The notes under the pieces are model-generated. The model was not told the DNA's origin and did not search any database. It worked only from the letters and a program-made list of their open reading frames with translations. Below, in pieces: positions 1-9,959 of a DNA stretch of 19,330 nt (positions are counted from its first letter, which is position 1; the number at the start of each line of letters is the position of its first letter). The position numbers and the translations under genes were made by a program. This DNA is from Zygnema cylindricum (lineage: Eukaryota > Streptophyta > Zygnematophyceae > Zygnematales > Zygnemataceae). The DNA lies in assembly GCA_037447655.1 (NCBI GenBank), contig JBBHKE010002989.1:1-19330 (forward strand), written 5' to 3'.

Positions 1-1250
1 GTGTCTTAATTGTAATAAGTGTGTTCCCTCGTATGTCTTTAAGACGTGTGACTTGTATTAGCGTCAACGCTGTCCTGTATTAGAGTTACATTTTACACTA
101 AAATGGTCTAAAAAGTACAGACTTAACAACCAATTGAACTTTCGCGTAATGTGATTAGTCGCCCAAAATTACATGTGTTTAATTTCTTATCCACGCAAAC
201 ATTATGGCTCTATTACGATGCAACAAAACACGCATGTCCTACCCGCTGCCTTTCCAAGAACGATCCATACATTCAATGAGTTGCCATGTTTTCCCACGCA
301 TCTTTCATTAAAAACGTCCATTGTCAACCATGTGCATACCCACACGTTCAAAACTAACGCAAATTTTTTAAACTTTCCCGATATCACTTTGTCGTCTTTA
401 TAATTGAAATATTTGACTGCCAAACAAGCTATTTGATTTAAAAGTTTGAATTTTCAAACTTTGGCGAAGGTTTTCCCTCTATTTTTTCAAAGGTTTTTCC
501 TTTCCCTTCCTGTATATACTCATCGTTGACTCCAACAATGGAACTCTTTTCCCTTATTTTGCATCTACCTTTCTTGTTGCATCTTTCTTTCGTTGCTCAC
601 GCTTATCTTTGCCCAATAGCGGTGAGTGTTTTGTGAAATTTTGTGGCCCATCACTACCTTTTTTGCGGCAAAAAGCAAAGCTCCCGCTCAAATTTTCCCA
701 CCTCCGGTTGAGGAGTGGGGCGAGAGAGAGGGAGAGGGAGAGGCAAGTGAGGAACACCAAACGACGATACCCTCATTGAAGGCAGTACGACCTATTTCGG
801 CTCACCTCCAAACTCACCGCGTGTGGACCAAGCTATCGCCCCGTTGGTGAGACGCACACTCCAACACGTGTCGACAAAGGCTTCACGCCTTCGTGTAATC
901 AACTGGATGATCGCTGATTGTACTGCAAACGGAAAGGAAAGCCTTGTCCCGAGGACCTCCAACAAAATTCCTTAACACTTTACTGGGGATTATAATACAA
1001 GTAAGAAATTCTACTTTTTCTCCTTACCTTACTTGAGTTTTTCCGGCCGCTTACATTGTGTGTCTTATTATATTTTCGCTTGTACTGTGGCATGTTGTTT
1101 ACTTCTCCCTTTATAATTCCCATTGGTTATCTCTCTCCCTATTCGTCTTCCCCCTCCCCGTGCCCTCCTTTGCATGTCGCTATGTTGACTGTCTTACACC
1201 GTCGTCGAATATCGAATACGTTGGTTGGGCATTATTATGGCAATAATTGA
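1..1250. other. Intergenic; no supported gene apart from a weak exon candidate
   Basis: The stretch is AT-rich with a purine tract of GAGAGG type at about 720-750 and pyrimidine-rich segments at 475-510 and 1110-1170. Short ORFs on both strands show no domain, and overlap one another. Apart from the signal-peptide-like exon candidate at 538-621, I see nothing to annotate. Confidence 0.5.
538..621 (+). CDS. Candidate first exon with signal-peptide-like sequence
   Basis: ATG at 538 lies in a CCAACAATGG context and opens 28 codons reading MELFSLILHLPFLLHLSFVA followed by HAYLCPIA, which looks like a secretion signal. It ends exactly at a strong donor-like site (GCG|GTGAGT, 622-627). A TATATA-like string lies near 512-517, so the ATG is only about 25 nt from it, close for a separate 5' UTR. 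I found no convincing second exon downstream. It may be chance. Confidence 0.22.
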
Positions 1251-1262
1251 AATTCACCCGTT

Positions 1263-1376
1263 TGGCGACGGTGTGGTGTCGTCGCCTCTTTGTTGGCTCA
1301 TACAAATATTTTTAGCCGGAGACCATGTTGGAGCATGGTGGAGAAATCGACTTGGCGACGACAATTTGTCGTCGCC
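1263..1376. repeat. Pair of GGCGACG hairpins
   Basis: Two hairpins share the same stem core. The first is GGCGACG...CGTCGCC at about 1264-1287, with a 9-11 nt loop. The second, at 1354-1376, is an almost perfect palindrome, GGCGACGACAA-t-TTGTCGTCGCC. Clustered short inverted repeats of this sort are often seen as subterminal repeats of DNA transposons; no transposase or terminal repeat is visible here. Confidence 0.6.
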
Positions 1377-2600
1377 ACAACGATGGAAGTTTAAAATAGA
1401 AGATCGTGTATATTTCAATATTTTGTCGATAGTTAGTTAGTATATTAAATATCAAACTACGTGCACTCAACTACGCTTTGTCATTACCTCGTTGATGAAA
1501 TTGCGGAATCATTGATCCGCGTGACCTCTTAATATTGTTTCATCATTACGCTGTTCGATTGTTCTAAAGCATTGGGGACGCGACGACTTCCTTCAATCGC
1601 CAACCGACACTTTGTAAGTATATTTTTCAAAAAAATTGAAGTTCCCTCTGTTGGAATCGTCTAATTATTGAACCAGGTGATCTCATACATCTGTTGTGTC
1701 GACACAATTTTGGAATGTTCAAAATCATAAAGGACGTGACGACTTCGTCCCGTCAGAACAATTCACATTGTAAGTATAAATTGAACGAATATATTTGGTG
1801 TAAAACCTCATACTTTATTTGTCGTTTGAAATCTCAATAAAAAGGCGAAATTCGTATTCTTTAATCCTTTTTTGTAACCGCCTTTTTTTCTAAATTTTTG
1901 TGATCACGTGTGAGTTATCTCCATGGAGGGCAGCAGCCAACCTCATAGGCGACATCGTGGTGTGTTCTTATATCGACGCCGCTACCATCCACTACCTCGA
2001 CGTAATCAACTACGTCGACTAAAAGGAACAGCCTCACCCTTATGAGGACAAGTCTCCCTTGAGTCCAAGGCAAAAAGAATCTCCGAATTTGCTCCCCTAA
2101 ACAGTTAGAAATGGTTGTTCAAAGACAATCGATTTATATATATGGCCTCTGGGAGAGAGAGCTTAGAAATAACTCTAAGTCTAAACTTCCTACTCTTAAA
2201 GTTTGCTTAATAAACCCTCAACCAATGAGAGGACTTTAAAGTACTGCGAGCTATTTACAAAAAAAAAACTACTAGCTGCCACTCAAATTGTACGGCAATT
2301 GTACAACACTATTTAAAATGGTGTACCATCCATATCTGACACCATGGATTTAACCTGTCCTCCTTCGCTAACCTTTGGCATCCTGCCACGTGTAGAAATT
2401 AATGGTACATTTTTTAGTATTTTCTAGATCTAAATAGAAATATAGAAAGAAGCCGAGGCAGTCTACCTCTAACTTCTCTCTCCAACTCTCAAACTTGTCG
2501 CAGTCACTGAGAAATTGGAGAGGGAGCTAGAGTCATGGCTACCTAGGCTATCCAGAGGTTTACGGGAAATTTATATTAGTTAGGGTTTATTTATTTAAAA
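1377..2600. other. Intergenic, with a weak 159-bp-spaced direct repeat
   Basis: Around 1572-1635 and 1731-1790 the strings GGACGCGACGACTTC and GGACGTGACGACTTC are each followed by a TTGTAAGTATA segment, suggesting two old copies of one unit. At 1923-2045 a 40-codon arginine-rich ORF (MEGSSQPHRRHRG...) is present but has no recognisable domain. I see no supported gene. Confidence 0.4.
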
Positions 2601-2602
2601 GG

Positions 2603-2692
2603 AATGTGCCGGCGACAGGAATTGATCCTTGTACCTACCGGGCGGCAGACAGGAAATAGCCGCTAACCTTAGCCATTAACTCTGGGACTAAC
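2603..2692 (-). repeat. tRNA-derived SINE-like element (minus strand)
   Basis: Read on the minus strand, TGGCTAAGGTTAGCGG (2675-2660) resembles a tRNA A box, and GGATCAATTCC (2628-2618) fits the B box consensus GGTTCGANTCC, with about 31 nt between them. The downstream sequence soon becomes AT-rich (TTTTAAATAAATAAA). This is the arrangement of an RNA polymerase III promoter in a tRNA-derived SINE. The cloverleaf does not look complete, so a functional tRNA is unlikely. Confidence 0.6.
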
Positions 2693-3069
2693 ATTACGTA
2701 GTATATAGTTTGATAATTATTTAAACATGTAAACGTAGGAATAATCATTTAACTGTAATTGTTTACAGGATACATAGATCCGGTAATGTATATGTACGGA
2801 ATACGGTACAGGCAAGAAATCAATACCGCGCATTTATTTCTTAAGTGAAACGAATATCGCGCATGTATTTATTACGGCTACGATTAAATTCGAATCTAAT
2901 CGGACGGCCGGAGTTAGCGCCGAGATCGCGAAAGAAAATTTCGGCGGTTTGTGGCCATCGCCACATCGAATAACGCGTGGCAAAGTTACATTGGATCGTG
3001 GAATCTCCGGAGATTATGGCACCGAATTCGGATATGACATGTGTCGACATTTAGGCCATGTTGTACAAT

Positions 3070-3114
3070 GTCCGTACATAAAGTACACCGGCAGCTGTAC
3101 TTTTGCGTACGGAC
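3070..3114. repeat. GTAC-rich imperfect hairpin
   Basis: The left arm GTCCGTACATAAAGTAC (3070-3086) pairs with the right arm GTACTTTTGCGTACGGAC (3097-3114) except for a few central bases. The loop is about 10 nt. It lies in intergenic DNA. Confidence 0.6.
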
Positions 3115-3179
3115 TGTATTCTGATTGGTTCCGTACATCAGTAGATAGAGTCTGTGAGAGAGATAGGACTTAGAAAAAT

Positions 3180-3520
3180 TAGGAGATAGGACCCTCTCTC
3201 CCAGAGAGCTTCTGTACAAAAGGTCAACTTTGACCCTCCATAACTTACTGCTCAGGGGAGCAAATTCAGAGATTCTTTTTGCTATCGACTCAGGGGAGTC
3301 TTGCCTTCATAGGGGTGCAGGTGGTCAGAGTTTTTGTCTGCCAGGGTGGCAGTTATTTTTGCTGAAACACAAAGGGGTCAGGATTATCCTAGAGGCTTCT
3401 TGGAAACTGTCCACTCTGAGGACTGATGGAGGTCTCAGAGTTTCACCACGTGTCTATTTGTGGCTATTTTGGTGTAAGCCGTCAAAAGAGCTAGTCCGGT
3501 CCGTTGGCCCCTAGGCGAAC
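3180..3520. other. GC-richer unassigned stretch
   Basis: The composition is visibly richer in G and C than its flanks. A 94-codon plus-strand frame (3230-3514, starting MTLHNLLLRGANSEILFAID) is open, but no domain is recognisable. The text, with TTTGACCCTCCATAACTTACTGCTCAGGGGAGC, reads like the kind of sequence seen in LTRs; I cannot find a second LTR in the window. I treat it as a possible transposon fragment. Confidence 0.25.
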
Positions 3521-3669
3521 CGACCATTTTTCTATTTCCTTGAAAACATCGTCCGTCCTTTTTGTTGGCGCACAAACTGTTCATTACGGATGTAATACTC
3601 CGTTGATGCAATGTCCTTCACGAAATGAACTATATTTTAAACATTAATGAAACCATACATTAACATCGC

Positions 3670-3745
3670 TTCCTCAATACCTTAGTGGATAAGGCGTACC
3701 GCTATATTAAATATGTACACGTAGGACTAAATCTACGTTGGGTCA
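3670..3745 (+). repeat. Possible degenerate tRNA-like (SINE) relic
   Basis: CTTAGTGGATAAGGCGTACC (about 3681-3700) resembles the D-arm/A-box of a tRNA. About 25 nt later CGTAGGACTAAATCTACG folds as a T-arm-like stem-loop, but its B box is poor. It may be an old SINE. Confidence 0.35.
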
Positions 3746-3915
3746 CCCTTTTTGGCATGACCCATTTTATCTCTCTTACCCTTAGCGTTGGCTGTCATAG
3801 ACAACCATGGGTTCCCTTCCTCTGCACCTTCAATCCAATGTCAGCCCTAAGAACTACAAGTAAGATACGAATTGTATTTTTCCTATTTTCAGCATCCTTT
3901 CAAATTCGCTATATG

Positions 3916-4024
3916 TATCGTTTTGAAACCGCAGTTTATATCGTTTTGAAACCGCAGTTTATATCGTTTTGAAACTAGTATGTATCATTTCAAAACCGTA
4001 GTTTGTATCATGTCCAAACTGCAG
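3916..4024. repeat. 23-bp tandem repeat, about 5 units
   Basis: Units of TATCGTTTTGAAACCGCAGT plus TTA start at 3916 and 3939 and are identical. Three further units, increasingly diverged, follow to about 4024. Confidence 0.8.
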
Positions 4025-4247
4025 TAAGCGCCATTGATGCGCGATTACTGTGTCAATGTACCGACAATATGTGCAATGACAACATTGTTGAAAAACCGAA
4101 CCGATCGGGTAACTTCAAAGGTAGGTTTGGCTCGTCAAAAGTGGCGCAACGTTTGAAATACGGGTTTCGATAAACCGAACACATACCATGCTTGTGTAAC
4201 TAGCATGGATTTTCTAGGGTATGAGTTGATGAATACGTTATACGTGT

Positions 4248-4345
4248 AACATGCATGATAAACAGGCATGACATACAGGCATGATAAACAAGCGAACAAA
4301 CGGGCATGACAAACCGGCATGATAAACGGGCATGATAAAACAGGA
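4248..4345. repeat. GGCATGATAAAC-type minisatellite
   Basis: Seven or so imperfect units of GGCATGATAAAC/GGCATGACAAAC are found with short gaps. A similar cluster (ACGGGCAAGATC, ACGGGCACAATA, GCGGGCAAAATA) lies at about 7725-7785, so the motif is dispersed. Confidence 0.7.
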
Positions 4346-4399
4346 TATGCCCGTGTAATGACCATTGATTTACTTTTAGGGTAACTTTCCATCAAACGT

Positions 4400-5440
4400 T
4401 TTTGTAATCGTACGGCTAACTCTACAAGCCTGGTTAATTGAGTCGATGTTCCATCACGAAGTGTTTGTAAACCACATGTTATACATTGACTGACACCACG
4501 TGGGTTTTGACCTGATATTCAAAATCTTTTAAAAATCTTCACACGAAAATTTCACTTCAAACCTTTACTTGGGTACCATGTACCTGCGTACCAAATTATA
4601 ATACGACAAAAAAATAGTAATTTTTGCAAACTCAAGTCTTTTACGCCATCTCATTTTTTAAGGTTCATGTTTTCGACATTACGAAAATCCTTTGTCGGAA
4701 ATAGTGTAAAAAAAGAGCGTTGCCAGAAATAGCGCGACGAAGGACAGCTTCGAGATTACTTTTTTTTATTTTCAGCTGCTTTTGAAAAGTATATATCATT
4801 AGCAAATTTTGTGATTTTTCGTTAGCTGTCCATCGTAACACGTAGCTTAATCGTCCAGCGTGTCGCGATTAATTAATTTCTAAACTTGCCAACCCACCTT
4901 CTTGTGGTACGTTGGCAACTACAGAGAAAAATAAACCGAACTCCTCCTGGATGAATATATGACGGTTAGTGTTATCTCTTAGACCTTTTGAGAGTATTGG
5001 CTAGATTCTTCGTAATGTTGTTTTACGCATAAAAACAAAGTAAGCGGTATGGTTTAGTACGGATAGTTGCGGACATTTGTAAACCACCCCACTTTTTGAT
5101 TGATGGAATGTGACCCTTAGAAAAAAAAAATAAAAAAATGTAAAAATATTTATCGACCAACAAAAAATAAAGTGGTACGCCATTATACGAAACAGTACGG
5201 CCTAAACAGTACGGCTTTCAGTGAACAATTCCGTTTTTACGCTAATGGAACTTCACCCTAAGCGATTCACGGTGTACACCGCGAATCGTTATTCGAATAT
5301 ATAATTCTAATTTTGGTTTATGAAATTTGGATTTTTTTTCTTAAATATGATAGATGAATTAAATATTTCCTTTACTTTAATTAAAGTACAGTACAAAAAT
5401 AGCGTAAAAATCGAAAGTACAATAAGATATAAATAGTGTG
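4400..5440. other. AT-rich intergenic DNA with a near-palindrome at 5260-5290
   Basis: There is no supported coding sequence. A near-palindrome around GGTGTACACC (5271-5280), with outer arms AGCGATTC and GAATCGTT, is the only clear structure. The rest is A/T-rich with short poly-A tracts. Confidence 0.5.
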
Positions 5441-5830
5441 GTGTATAGTCGATGTTAGACTGTACATAAATGTACCTTTTAAAGTGAAAATTTACAAAAA
5501 GATGAATTAAATCAGACGCGCACGCAAAGGAACGTGCGCTAAAAAAACGGGATTAGTCTAACACGTAAATTAGTCTGACATGTACGGATATTCAAATTTC
5601 GCAACGGCGTACGATTTCTAATATTTTGTACGGATACATATATTATTGTATATAATTGTACGACAAGTATTCCATTTCTGCTGTTCCCAAATTAGCATTA
5701 ACACCGAAATTAGAATACACCTTTTATTTGAAAATTTTCAAATTCTTAATTAGCATCAATTACGGTAAATTTTATTCAACACTATTTAAACTTTGACACT
5801 AATAACTGTTAGAATATTGGGAGAATCTGC
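5440..5830. mobile_element. Diverged repeat related to 7880-8272
   Basis: The order TGTACATAAATGTACCTTTT, a GCACGC...GCGTGC-like inverted segment, TTTTGTACGGA, GAAAATTTTCAAATTCTTAA and AATTAGC is shared with 7880-8272, with many substitutions. It looks like an old copy of the same non-coding element. No TIR is convincing here. Confidence 0.45.
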
Positions 5831-5839
5831 GGGTTTGGT

Positions 5840-6840
5840 CGATATAATATACATTTTGTTCGCGATGTATTATAGGTACGGTTCGCTTGGTTTGGTTCGA
5901 AGTTACGTTTCAGGTTACGTTTGGTTGAACTTTTGTTACGTTTGATTGATTACTTTTCAGTTGTATTTGCGGTATTATAGTTTCGTCGGTGTCATTTGGT
6001 CCTGTACAGTAGTGTAACATTTTAGTGCGGTTACTTTGTGTTAAGTGCTAGTTCGTTGCATGCCGTGACGTTCCAGTTCTTCGTGAAATGTTAGGTGTGG
6101 CATGAAATGTTCCGCGCGCCAATGTGTTTTGTACGGCGCATGTATGCATGTGGATTGCGGCGCCTTGTGTTTGGTTTCGTAGTGGGCTTTCGTGGCAGTT
6201 AGTTGTTGGTACCTTGGAAGGTATTTAGGGAACGACTTGTGGCATCCTTATATTATCAGTGGCAATGATCAGAGTTAGCAATCTGTGTGAGTGAGAGAGT
6301 GAGGAAATATTTTGTAAGTGAGAAAAGCTTCAGTGAAATATATTTATGTGTTGCTGAATTTCCGTGTGATCTATAAAATTGTGAATGGTATTTTTCTATT
6401 TGCTTCCGCTGTGATTCGTGAGTGTATTTGTGAGCGTCATATCGATCCTGATTTATAACAATTAACGATTCTTTTCAAGCAGTACGTACGATGTCGTACC
6501 GTTACTGTAGGATCTTAAGCGAAAGAGTTTCACTTAAAATAATTCTCAAAACATAAATCATTGCACAGCGGAAGCTCATAAAAGACAAGAGGAATATTCA
6601 GCCGAAAAGATTTATAAGTGTTCTTGGCCGAAGCCTCTTTACATCATCTCTCTTCTCTCTTCTCTCTTCCTTCACTCTTCTCTTTAAATAATCTCTTACT
6701 CCAATATCAAATTCTCTATGATTCAATAATGTAAGATCGACTAATACAATTCGATTAATTCGATACTCTGCACATGTACACTGCTGCCTATATATACTCG
6801 CTACAAATCACTAAGAGACAACATAGCGACGAAGTCTGTC
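5840..6840. other. Intergenic, G/T-rich then pyrimidine-rich
   Basis: 5870-6470 is strongly G/T-rich on the plus strand (repeated GGTTACGTTT, GTGTTGG and GTGAGTG strings). A TCTCTTC microsatellite-like tract follows at 6645-6685. This asymmetry resembles an LTR or transcribed leader, but I find no paired repeat and no ORF. Confidence 0.35.
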
Positions 6841-7000
6841 CCTAGTTGACTGTGCACTCTTCAATGAAAATTCCACGAAGGAAGGTGCACACGCTTCTTC
6901 CTTTGAAACAACAAAACTCCAAACGTTGACATAACAGGTCTCGCTTCACGAACACACCTGCACGCAAATTGAAACACCTGCGCACGAAACAAACAAGTGA

Positions 7001-7029
7001 CGCGAACGAAATAGTATGTTTCGTTCGCG
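7001..7029. repeat. Perfect 11-bp hairpin
   Basis: CGCGAACGAAA (7001-7011) is the exact reverse complement of TTTCGTTCGCG (7019-7029), with a 7-nt loop. It lies just left of a terminal-inverted-repeat element. Confidence 0.85.
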
Positions 7030-7041
7030 AACAACAAAAGC

Positions 7042-7260
7042 ACACCGCCAATCGTTATTAGCGTTGTGTACGCTAATTCCGTCCCGCTTTTTTTTATTTT
7101 TATTCTCAAATAGAATTATCCACACTATTTAAAAAAAACCCTAATTTTTAATTAGAATAGACGATTTCTTCGAAAATTTTCAAATTCCCAATTAGCGTAA
7201 ACCACGCTAATTATTCGTATACGCTAAAAAAAGTTACACGCTAATAACGATTGGCGGTGT
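7042..7260. mobile_element. MITE-like element with 22-bp terminal inverted repeats
   Basis: ACACCGCCAATCGTTATTAG (from about 7042) is repeated as its reverse complement, CTAATAACGATTGGCGGTGT, ending at about 7260. The interior is about 175 bp, AT-rich and non-coding, which is the structure of a miniature inverted-repeat transposable element. No target-site duplication is obvious. The right end recurs at 8222-8272. Confidence 0.75.
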
Positions 7261-7262
7261 AC

Positions 7263-7363
7263 TGTCGCGAAACGACATCGTACTTTTTGTATGATGACGC
7301 GACTGTTCGCGTCAAACAAAATATAAGTTGGTATGACGCTTCGCGAAATGTCGCGAAACGACA
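7263..7363. repeat. Short direct repeat TGTCGCGAAACGACA
   Basis: The 15-mer is identical at 7263-7277 and 7349-7363 and is itself partly palindromic. It flanks a GACGCGACTGTTCGCGTC hairpin. Confidence 0.75.
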
Positions 7364-7403
7364 ATAATCCAACAGTTACTTCTTGTTGATTTTGAGTCAA
7401 TCG

Positions 7404-7785
7404 TTGTGTTGTTTTGGGTCGCGTCTACAAATGTCTATACGAGCATCCAGAACGGTACAATAGCACTTAAGTGTTTTGATTTGTAACTGGCATGATCAAC
7501 GGCATGTCCCTCCGGGACGTCAGCAAACGGGTAACGTTGTCCCTCGACCGACGTCACTAAACGGGTAACTTCCAAACGTCTAAACCGTCCATTTCAAGAA
7601 GTACGTATAAAGATTTTGCGTCGTGTTGTTTTGGGTCCCGCGTTTACAAATGACCGTACGGACGTCCAGAATATTACAATAGTACTTCAACGCTTCGTTT
7701 TTCAAAGGCACGGTCCATGCGCGTGTAACGGGAACGATCAACGGGCAAGATCGACGGGCACAATAAGCGGGCAAAATAAATAGGA
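7404..7785. repeat. Two diverged units spaced about 218 bp
   Basis: GTGTTGTTTTGGGTCGCGTC at about 7404 and GTGTTGTTTTGGGTCCCGCG at about 7623 start similar stretches. Each continues with ACAAATG, CGAGCATCCAGAA or CGGACGTCCAGAA, TACAATAG and ATCAACGG. The second ends in a GCGGGCAAAATAA-type run. It appears to be an old tandem duplication. Confidence 0.6.
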
Positions 7786-7879
7786 TGCGTTCTCCATTAG
7801 CGTAGTTCATTCTATTTTTTTCTTTATTCTTTTTAGGGTTATTTTCAGTACGTTGTCTCTTAAATAGAGTTGTGTACGG

Positions 7880-8272
7880 TCAGGGGCATACCGTACATAA
7901 ATGTACCTTTTTATTTAAAAAGTACAATAAATTAGTTTTAGTAACCGCGAACGCATGAGAATGTGCGTTCTAAAAAGGAAAAAAAACCAGGTCGTAAAAA
8001 ATCCCGCTCGCACATATTCGTCTGACAGCCGCGTTTCGACCGTGTGAATGTACGATTTTTGTACGATTTGTCAGATTTTGTACGGAGACCTATATTAATG
8101 TAAGCATGTTTGCGACCGACATTTTTTTTTTCAAAGATCCAAATTACCATAACCAAACAATTAGAATGTATGAATTTTTTCCAAAATTTTCAATTTCTTA
8201 AATAGCGTACACCACTGTAATTATTTTTATACGCTAAAAAAACTTACACGCTAATAACGATTGGCGGTGTAG
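7880..8272. mobile_element. TIR-family element, larger relative
   Basis: The right end (TACGCTAAAAAAACTTACAC and CGCTAATAACGATTGGCGGT) matches the right end of the element at 7042-7260. The left part matches 5440-5830. The left border is not clear. It carries no recognisable protein. Confidence 0.55.
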
Positions 8273-8930
8273 TTATACAAAACGTCTAGAATTGCTACAC
8301 GTCGAATGACGCAGACTCGTGCGACGATAGACTATAACCAATTATTTCGCACGTGGCAAAAGCCATGTGCCTTCTGTCTAAGGTGGACCAATATCTAACG
8401 AAGAGTATTTGGACGACAGAGCGTCTGCGGAGCTGTCATAACTTGTACAGTGATACAATACGAAAAATACAAGTTCTATATTGAAATCGGTGGGTTTGTA
8501 AAAAACTTGACTATTTTTCATTTTAGTACTTTAGCTTTCGTGGTACCACTCAAGTAAAGCCACGTATTTGACACCTTGTTTACATATATCCGTACAATTG
8601 GAGGCGTGAACGTGAAAAATGTTTTTCACGATTCTTTGTATACGGCACCGAGATATAAGGTCCATTCTTTTCGCATGCCTGCCTTTACATTTATTGAATT
8701 CGAAGTACAATGTGTCCTTTTCTATACCGTATGTGATGGCGACACAGGGACGGCTGTCATCCTCCTGCTGACCTCTGTGAAAGAATCCCGATTGTACATA
8801 TTTATATTTTATTGCTTTGGCTTGACCTTTTCTACGGCGAATATGTCCGCCGTACATATAAAAATTCCATAATTGGGAGCGATGTATCGCGTTGACTATT
8901 CGGGTGCGATGTATCCCATTGACCTTTTTA
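8273..8930. other. Intergenic; no supported gene
   Basis: Overlapping ORFs of about 100 codons occur on both strands at 8531-8872, which is a sign of an open composition rather than of coding. There is no domain or splice pattern I recognise. Confidence 0.5.
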
Positions 8931-8931
8931 T

Positions 8932-9029
8932 CGTTGAGTCGCGTTTACCTTTTCGGTTGGGCCTGACACCTGAAGCGTGGACCGTGTGACAAACTGCAGC
9001 GTCAGAGAGGTCGTAGCGACGGCCGTGAC
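8932..9029 (+). repeat. Dispersed repeat, forward copy
   Basis: It includes TTTTCGGTTGGGCCTGACAC, GGACCGTGTGACAAA and GGTCGTAGCGACGGCCGT. The reverse complement of 17976-18080 carries the same series with small gaps, so two copies are present in opposite orientations about 9 kb apart. Confidence 0.8.
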
Positions 9030-9360
9030 ATTGCAACAGAGTCTAACGTCATGAGTGGCTCCCTGTGTCGTCAGGGTGCCGCCTGTACCAGATTCAACCG
9101 TTTGTAGTCTTGTGTATTGAAGTGCTCCGTACATAGAATTGGGGGCGACATTCCTTTGCGAACAGATTGGAGTATGTTTATCTGTTGGGACGTAATTGTG
9201 AAGGGATTTCGGTTACGATATTGTAACAGCTATATGTACCACAACGAGAACATCCAGTCTGTTCCTGATGCAATAATGCCATTTCTGATTGTCAAAGAAG
9301 CCTTTAAAAAGTCGCACTGGACAAAATGCATCTGAGCCAGAGGTCGCAAAAGACAAAACT
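9030..9360. other. Intergenic; no supported gene
   Basis: Only short ORFs without domains (for example 9117-9335) are present. I see no regulatory or repeat structure I can name. Confidence 0.45.
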
Positions 9361-9364
9361 TTAG

Positions 9365-9760
9365 AAACCCGAAACCGATTTTTTTTTTTTTTTCAAAATC
9401 TGAGTACCCGACGCCCGACCGGGTTATGTCACGCTCCTAACTTGTTACCAGTTACCCGATACGCGTTTACGAAAGTTAAATTAACCGAAACTCTATTTCC
9501 CGCGACTACCCGCACCCGACCGTATCCCAATAAGTAAAAAAATTATGAAACATCTCTCTCAGGCCTTCCACGATACCAAAAGTACAAAGTACAATAATGT
9601 TGTTTAGTATGGACACTAAAAAACCTTTTTTTCATTTATTTTTTATTTTTTTTGTGAATCACCCGCCCAATCCGACCGGCCCCCAAAATTTGGCACCCGA
9701 ATCCGTTCCGTCGGGTAACGGTCGGGTACAGTTTCGGGTAACCATTTGCAACATCTAATC
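9365..9760. repeat. ACCCGA / TCGGGT-rich block
   Basis: About ten ACCCGA-like words fill 9366-9530. In 9660-9745 they continue and are then replaced by TCGGGTAAC, GTCGGGTAC and TTCGGGTAAC, so the two sides are loosely inverted. Long T runs (9379 and after, 9625-9652) interrupt. It may be a degenerate satellite or an old inverted element. Confidence 0.45.
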
Positions 9761-9934
9761 TGAGCTAGTGTTATATATCGGTAGGGATTTGCCGATAACG
9801 ATATGTACCTTTTCTTGGCTTGCCGATAATCGATATATTGGCAGTTATTTGACGTCGGTGTTAAAGCAACAAAAAACCAATAATATCGGTTTTTATCGCG
9901 ATAGCACAAGCACCGACAACTATCGACGATAACT

Positions 9935-9952
9935 GTACGGTTCATACCGTAC
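9935..9952. repeat. Perfect GTACGGT/ACCGTAC hairpin
   Basis: Seven-base arms surround the loop TCAT. It ends a segment (9770-9935) with many CGATA/TATCG words in both orientations. Confidence 0.7.
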
Positions 9953-9959
9953 ATTAGTA

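Noticed and set aside
3685-3972. 95-codon plus-strand ORF
   Set aside because: It spans a tRNA-like relic and the start of the 23-bp tandem repeat, with no domain.
4248-4345. CRISPR-like array
   Set aside because: Units are too short, imperfect and without regular unique spacers; the genome appears eukaryotic.
8531-8872. Overlapping ORFs of about 100 codons on both strands
   Set aside because: No domain, splice signal or codon preference distinguishes either strand.
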